From assembly GCA_049296695.1 (NCBI GenBank), contig JBAQSX010000112.1:1-64000 (forward strand): a DNA stretch of 64,000 nt, given 5' to 3'. Positions 59,997 through 64,000 of this stretch are shown here, piece by piece; within the stretch, counting starts at the first letter, position 1, and each line of letters opens with the position of its first letter. Origin of the DNA: UBA10906 sp049296695. Its GTDB lineage: Bacteria > Pseudomonadota > Gammaproteobacteria > Methylococcales > Methylomonadaceae. Made by a program: the position numbers and the translations under genes. Under the pieces are notes generated by a model, which did no database searches, had not been told where the DNA came from, and was given only the letters and a program-made list of their open reading frames with translations.

Positions 59997-60518
59997 ATGT
60001 CATTCACCCTAAAAACCAGTTTGAAAGCTTTGCTAATTAATAGTCTTTTGTTAGCGTTTAATACTAATGCCTTTGCATTGGATAAAATCACTGAAAATAT
60101 CCAAGCGGTTTGTTTATCGCCTGCCCAACAAGGTAAGTATTGGGACGTAACGATTAAAGGCGGTATTAACGCCGATGGTTCGGTGCGATTAATTGCGCTG
60201 GGTATTAATGGCGAGGCGACTTTTACTAAGGGTGAATGGGACGGTTTGCAACGGGTTTTAAAAGAGCATCAAGCGGGGGATAATGACAGTTATCGAAAAT
60301 GTGTGATTGAAGTGATGCCGTTTTTTAAAAATAAGTTTGCATCAAAAACCACGACTAAAAAAAGTGCGGCTAAAACTTCGCCATCATCAAAAGCGAGTGT
60401 TATAAAATCAGATGCTAAAGAAAATAATCACAATACGCAAACCATTGGCAATATAACAGCCGACAAAGTAGTTAATGTGAATGAAATAAATGGTGATTTG
60501 AATATGGGCGGTAAATAA
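59997..60518 (+). CDS. Secreted protein of unknown function, first gene of a TPR pair
   Basis: This 173-residue precursor has a signal peptide (about residues 1-27, LLINSLLLAFNTNAFA). A compact domain at about 28-108 has two Cys (AVCLSPAQQGKYWDV, SYRKCVIEVMPFF) that could form a disulphide. A Lys/Ser-rich linker follows. The tail has a strand-like stretch, TQTIGNITADKVVNVNEING. A similar strand-like motif starts the next protein. The stop overlaps the next ATG (TAATG), so the two are coupled. No known function. Confidence 0.65.
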   Translation: MSFTLKTSLKALLINSLLLAFNTNAFALDKITENIQAVCLSPAQQGKYWDVTIKGGINADGSVRLIALGINGEATFTKGEWDGLQRVLKEHQAGDNDSYRKCVIEVMPFFKNKFASKTTTKKSAAKTSPSSKASVIKSDAKENNHNTQTIGNITADKVVNVNEINGDLNMGGK

Positions 60519-61984
60519 TGAAAACTCAAACTGTTTTTTTAGTCAGTTGCGTTTATTTATTATGCTTAGATAATACAATGGCAGAAACTGATATTAATAA
60601 TGCTCAAAATGTCGCCATTATTAATACCGTAAAAGGTAACGTTAATATTGTCAGTTCTAAAGAAGAAATTGATAAAATCGTGGCAATTTATTCTAAGCAA
60701 CATCAACTTGATACTGAGCAGATTAAATCATTAACCGCCGCTGTAACCGCTTTAAGTCAAGGCAAAGGGATTATTGGTACAGAATCTCAAATTAACGCGG
60801 CAATGAATGCCTTAGCGCAAGGTAATACCCAATTAGCTAAAACCTTATTTGAAAATGAAACCCAAAAAGTGGAATTAGCGGCAAAACAAGGTGCGGAGGC
60901 ATATCGCAATTTAGGTGCGTTGGCTTATTTGGATAATACCCAAGAATCTTTAAAAGCTTATCGCCGTGCTACTGAATTAGACCCTGATAATGCAGACGGT
61001 TGGAATAACTTAGGACTTTTATTAAGACGTGTTGGTGATTTAGACGAGGCAATTACTGCTTATAATAAAGTTTTAGTTTTAGGTGAAAGTCATCAAAATA
61101 AAGAAGAAATAGCGGTGGCTTACGGCAATTTAGGGAATGTTTATTACACTCGTGGTGAATTAGATAAAGCGATTGAGTTTTATCAAAAATCCTTAGCCAT
61201 TACTGAAAATTTAGGTATGAAAGAAACTTCTGCTAATCAATACGGCAATTTAGGGAATGTCTATCGAACACGCGGTGAATTAGATAAAGCGATTGAGTTT
61301 TATCAAAAATCCTTAAACCTTAATGAAGCTTTAGGTATAAAAGAAGGTATAGCAAGTAACTATGGTAATTTAGGAAATATCTATAAAATACGCGGTAACT
61401 TTGATAAAGCCATTGAGTTTTATCAAAAATCCTTAAACCTTAATGAAGCCTTAGGCAGAAAAGAAGGCATGGCAATTAATTACGGCAATTTAGGGAATGT
61501 TTATCAAACACGCGGTGAATTAGATAAAGCGATTGAGTTTCATCAAAAAGCCTTAAATATTAATAAAGCCTTAGGCATAAAAGAAGGCATGGCAATTAAT
61601 TACGGCAATTTAGGGAATGTTTATTACACTCGCGGTGAATTAGATAAAGCGATTGAGTTTTATCAAAAAGGTTTAGAAATTCAAATTGCATTAGACGATA
61701 AACAAGGCATGGCAGCGAAATACGGCAATTTAGGGAATGTTTATAAAACACGCGGTGAATTAGATAAAGCGATTGAGTTTCATCAAAAAGCTTTAACGAT
61801 TGATGAAAACATGGGTAATAAACAAGGTATGGCTGAGGATTACGGCAATTTAGGGAATGTTTATAAACAAAAAGGCAATAAATCAGAAGCTAAACGCTAT
61901 CACCAAATGAGTCTTGAATTATTCAAACAACTAGGCAGTCCTAATGCAAAAAAAGCACAAGCATTATTAAACGAATTAAATTAA
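60518..61984 (+). CDS. Secreted tetratricopeptide-repeat protein
   Basis: This 488-residue precursor has an N-terminal signal peptide (about 1-22) and a short strand-rich start (NNAQNVAIINTVKGNVNIV). Two classical TPRs follow (EAYRNLGALAYLDNTQESL and DGWNNLGLLLRRVGDLDEA), then seven 40-residue TPR-like units of the type YGNLGNVYxTRGELDKAIEF. The 40-residue form is that of kinesin-light-chain-like or Rapsyn-like TPRs, used for protein binding. It is coupled to the preceding secreted protein gene and followed by a strong terminator. Confidence 0.85.
   Translation: MKTQTVFLVSCVYLLCLDNTMAETDINNAQNVAIINTVKGNVNIVSSKEEIDKIVAIYSKQHQLDTEQIKSLTAAVTALSQGKGIIGTESQINAAMNALAQGNTQLAKTLFENETQKVELAAKQGAEAYRNLGALAYLDNTQESLKAYRRATELDPDNADGWNNLGLLLRRVGDLDEAITAYNKVLVLGESHQNKEEIAVAYGNLGNVYYTRGELDKAIEFYQKSLAITENLGMKETSANQYGNLGNVYRTRGELDKAIEFYQKSLNLNEALGIKEGIASNYGNLGNIYKIRGNFDKAIEFYQKSLNLNEALGRKEGMAINYGNLGNVYQTRGELDKAIEFHQKALNINKALGIKEGMAINYGNLGNVYYTRGELDKAIEFYQKGLEIQIALDDKQGMAAKYGNLGNVYKTRGELDKAIEFHQKALTIDENMGNKQGMAEDYGNLGNVYKQKGNKSEAKRYHQMSLELFKQLGSPNAKKAQALLNELN
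61121..61960 (+). repeat. Seven tandem 120-bp repeats inside the TPR gene
   Basis: The mark TACGGCAATTTAGGGAATGT (or a two- to three-base variant) returns at 61121, 61241, 61361, 61481, 61601, 61721 and 61841, an exact 120-bp period equal to one 40-residue TPR unit. Near-identity at DNA level points to recent expansion or conversion. Confidence 0.95.
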
Positions 61985-62006
61985 AAACTAAATACTCTCA
62001 TTATTT

Positions 62007-62046
62007 AGCCCTTTCAGGTTTTAAAAACCTGAAAGGGCTTTTTTTT
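62007..62046 (+). terminator. Rho-independent terminator after the TPR gene
   Basis: AGCCCTTTCAGGTTTT and AAAAACCTGAAAGGGCT form a 16-bp stem followed by eight T residues. It overlaps the last bases of the convergent waaF gene. Confidence 0.93.
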
Positions 62047-63046
62047 AAAGTAATTCAATAAGTCGCTCAGGTAATAATTGCGTTAAACAATTGGTATGCT
62101 CTAAAGGACATTCACGTTTAAAACAAGGTGAACAGTCTAAATTTAACGACACAATTTGTGCTTTATTACTTAATGGCGGCGTAAACTGCGGGTCAGATGA
62201 GCCGTAAATCGCAATCACTTTTTTATCTAAACTACTCGCTAAGTGCATTAAGCCCGAATCATTACTAATTACTGTATCTACTAGCGACATTAAATCGACC
62301 GCTTGCGCTAAATTAGTTTGTCCTGCAAAATTTTGACATTGCCCCTGCGTTAAATTATTAATCGCGTCAGTAATAACTTTATCTTTTTCTGAGCCAAATA
62401 ACCAAACCTGTCCGCCTTGCTGTAAATAATAATTAGCAACTTGGGCGAAATAATTAACAGGCCAACGTTTAGCTAAGCCATATTCCGCGCCAGCACACAA
62501 AGCCAATATCTTAGTATTGGTATTTAATTGAAACTGATTAATAACCGCTTGTTGCTTTTCTTCATTAACTATTAATTGCGGATTAGGACAATCGGGCGGT
62601 AAGTTTTGATGATTACTGGCTAATGCTACAAAACGTTGCACGGTCATTTTTAAAACTGCTTTATTTAAACGCCGTGCATCATTTAATAAGCCAAAGCGAC
62701 ACTCACCAATATAACCAGTTCTTAAGGGGATATTTGCAAAAAAAGGAATTAATGCCGATTTCCACGAATTAGGTAAAACAATGGCTTGATTATAGTTTTC
62801 AGCGCGTAATTGTTTGCCTAATTGTTTGCGTTCATTAAATCCAAACTGCCCGTGGGTGAGATTTAAAGCAATAGCTTTAGAGACTTGCGGCATACGCGCT
62901 AATAAAGCTAACGTCCATGTAGGGGCTAATACCTCTATTTGACAATCAGGGCTATTCTTTTTTAAGGCAATAAAAAGACTTTGTGCCATTATCATATCAC
63001 CCACCCAAGAGGGTGCGATAATCAAAATTTTAGGGTATTTACACAT
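62045..63046 (-). CDS. waaF: ADP-heptose:LPS heptosyltransferase II
   Basis: This 333-residue GT-9 family enzyme adds the second heptose to the LPS inner core on the cytoplasmic side. Visible motifs are ILIIAPSWVGDMIMAQSLF at the start, VLPNSWKSALIPFFANIPLR, LCAGAEYGLAKRWP and the ADP-heptose site SNDSGLMHLASSLDKKVIAIYG. The C-terminal CSPCFKRECPLEHTNCL stretch is typical of WaaF. Length is as expected. Confidence 0.94.
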   Translation of the reverse strand: MCKYPKILIIAPSWVGDMIMAQSLFIALKKNSPDCQIEVLAPTWTLALLARMPQVSKAIALNLTHGQFGFNERKQLGKQLRAENYNQAIVLPNSWKSALIPFFANIPLRTGYIGECRFGLLNDARRLNKAVLKMTVQRFVALASNHQNLPPDCPNPQLIVNEEKQQAVINQFQLNTNTKILALCAGAEYGLAKRWPVNYFAQVANYYLQQGGQVWLFGSEKDKVITDAINNLTQGQCQNFAGQTNLAQAVDLMSLVDTVISNDSGLMHLASSLDKKVIAIYGSSDPQFTPPLSNKAQIVSLNLDCSPCFKRECPLEHTNCLTQLLPERLIELL

Positions 63047-63079
63047 TATTATTAACTATTTTATTTAAGGCATAATGAA

Positions 63080-63307
63080 ATGTTAGTTATTATCATTCAT
63101 TTTACGTTGAGCTTATTAGGTACGGTGTTCATTTTCTTATTCTTTCATTGTATTTTAGCCAAAGAGAATTTTTCTTTTCCTTTTGGCTTAATTAGTATTG
63201 CGCTGAGCTGTGCGTTATTAGCCTATTATTTATCGGCATGGATAACACCGTGTATTTTAGTGTTATATGCTTTAGTCAGTGCGCGTGAATATTATGAAAA
63301 TCGTTAA
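63080..63307 (+). CDS. Small membrane protein, function unknown
   Basis: This 75-residue protein has three hydrophobic segments (about 3-25, 32-50, 54-68) and a charged end (VSAREYYENR). No motif is recognised. It is divergent from waaF with 33 nt between the starts and ends at a hairpin shared with ilvE. A real gene is likely from its hydrophobic organisation and tight fit between neighbours. Confidence 0.5.
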   Translation: MLVIIIHFTLSLLGTVFIFLFFHCILAKENFSFPFGLISIALSCALLAYYLSAWITPCILVLYALVSAREYYENR

Positions 63308-63338
63308 AGCGTTCAAACCTTTAAGAATGAACGCTTTA
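63305..63338. terminator. Hairpin between the small membrane protein gene and ilvE
   Basis: TAAAGCGTTCA and TGAACGCTTTA with a 12-nt loop lie between two convergent stops. T-runs are weak, so efficiency is uncertain. Confidence 0.55.
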
Positions 63339-63341
63339 AAA

Positions 63342-64000
63342 TTAAGCAAGATAAGTCAACCAATCGGCGTGGTCATCACGTCTGCCGTGAACATAATCAA
63401 AATACGCGCTTTGCAACTTTTCAGTAATCACACCACGATGACCCGAACCGATAACGCGGTTATCAAGTGATTGAATCGGGGTAACTTCGGCGGCTGAACC
63501 TGTAAAAAAGGCTTCATCGGCAACATAAATTTCATCGCGGGTGATACGTTTTTCAATGACTTGGTAGCCGTGTTCTTTGGCGATAGTCATCACGGTGTCG
63601 CGGGTAATGCCTTCTAAAGCCGACGTGGTTTCAGGAGTGTAGATTTTGCCATCACGGACAATAAATAAATTCTCCGCGCTACCTTCAGCGGCAAAACCTT
63701 CGTGGTCTAGCATTAAGGCTTCGTCATAACCGTTAGCGCGGGCTTCTTGCAAGGCTAGGATTGAATTAATGTAATTACCGTTAGCTTTGGCTTTGCACAT
63801 GGTGCTGTTGTGATGGTTACGCGTATAAGAGGAGGTGCGAATGCGAATACCATTTTCAATGCTATCTGCACCTAAATACGCACCCCATGACCACGCCGCG
63901 ACCATAACGTGTACTTTTAAGTTATCGGCTCTCAAACCCATACCTTCTGAGCCAAAAAAGCACATAGTGCGAATGTACGCGCTATCTAATTCGTTTTTGC
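63342..64000 (-). CDS. ilvE: Branched-chain amino-acid aminotransferase IlvE (partial at right edge)
   Basis: The reverse strand is open to the window edge, so the N-terminus lies outside; the Met at 63965 is internal (KNELDSAYIRTM precedes it in frame). Fold-type IV PLP motifs are present: WSWGAYLGADSIENG, the catalytic Lys in CKAKANGNYINS, LMLDHEGFAAEGSAENLFI and ALEGITRDTV with the end FTGSAAEVTPIQSLDNR. The enzyme performs the last step of Val, Leu and Ile synthesis. About 220 of roughly 305 residues are inside the window. Confidence 0.95.
   Translation of the reverse strand, partial: KNELDSAYIRTMCFFGSEGMGLRADNLKVHVMVAAWSWGAYLGADSIENGIRIRTSSYTRNHHNSTMCKAKANGNYINSILALQEARANGYDEALMLDHEGFAAEGSAENLFIVRDGKIYTPETTSALEGITRDTVMTIAKEHGYQVIEKRITRDEIYVADEAFFTGSAAEVTPIQSLDNRVIGSGHRGVITEKLQSAYFDYVHGRRDDHADWLTYLA

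Noticed and set aside
61121..61960. CRISPR-like regular repeats
   Set aside because: The 120-bp period is a coding repeat (40-residue TPR units) within one open frame; there are no short repeats with unique spacers.

Overview
The window comes from an AT-rich gammaproteobacterium. Evidence for this is a canonical rpoE-rseA pair, a type II secretion (gsp) operon, the E. coli-like pairing of a murein L,D-transpeptidase with a MepK/YcbK peptidase, waaF, and a System I ccm cytochrome c maturation operon. pqqC and a beta-ribofuranosylaminobenzene 5'-phosphate synthase (tetrahydromethanopterin pathway) suggest one-carbon metabolism, as in methanotrophs (Methylococcales) or methylotrophic Thiotrichales such as Beggiatoa. 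The sequence alone does not decide between these. No rRNA, tRNA or CRISPR array was seen.

Layout. 0-6.6 kb: arsenate reductase (cut by the left edge), a coiled-coil nuclease-like protein, a two-partner secretion pair (TpsA/TpsB) and an SPFH protein. 6.6-8.8 kb: pqqC, then decayed DNA with IS1-like and HsdS-like relics and MITE-like repeats. 8.8-12.2 kb: bcp, nadB, rpoE, rseA. 12.6-19.2 kb: a cytochrome c55X-like gene and ccmABCDE, split between ccmB and ccmC by a diiron protein, a lipoprotein and a ParA-HEPN pair. 19.5-20.3 kb: truncated transposase and RTX-like fragments. 20.4-35 kb: a defence and toxin-antitoxin island (MutS-like ATPase, broken nuclease gene, AAA ATPase-PIN pair, three toxin-antitoxin operons, Septu ptuAB, NACHT NTPase) around a 1.2-kilo-residue NfnAB-like oxidoreductase. 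35-43.5 kb: fbp, plsY, L,D-transpeptidase, mepK, a QEGLA/MATCAP-type protein, mazG and a flavin reductase. 43.5-55.2 kb: gspD-C-M-L-K, an inserted restriction-modification/toxin block, then gspJ-I-H-G; gspI carries an in-frame TGA. 55.3-64 kb: a methyltransferase-nuclease fusion, beta-RFAP synthase, a HAD phosphatase, a small secreted protein, a secreted TPR pair, waaF and ilvE (cut by the right edge).

The most unusual structure is at 23.1-26.9 kb. A roughly 70-120 bp sequence recurs four times in one orientation. One copy is the 5' end of a nuclease-like gene. The other three sit directly upstream of three unrelated toxin-antitoxin operons, where each forms a 23-31 codon leader frame that ends within 2 nt of, or overlaps, the first gene of the operon. 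This looks like a cassette array in which each module sits behind a shared leader. A second candidate system is the translationally coupled AAA ATPase-PIN pair in the same array, and a third is the ParA-HEPN pair inside the ccm operon.

Several dispersed palindromic repeat families punctuate the window. One 115-bp MITE-like copy splits a nuclease gene, and one short palindrome has become part of the gspJ leader peptide.
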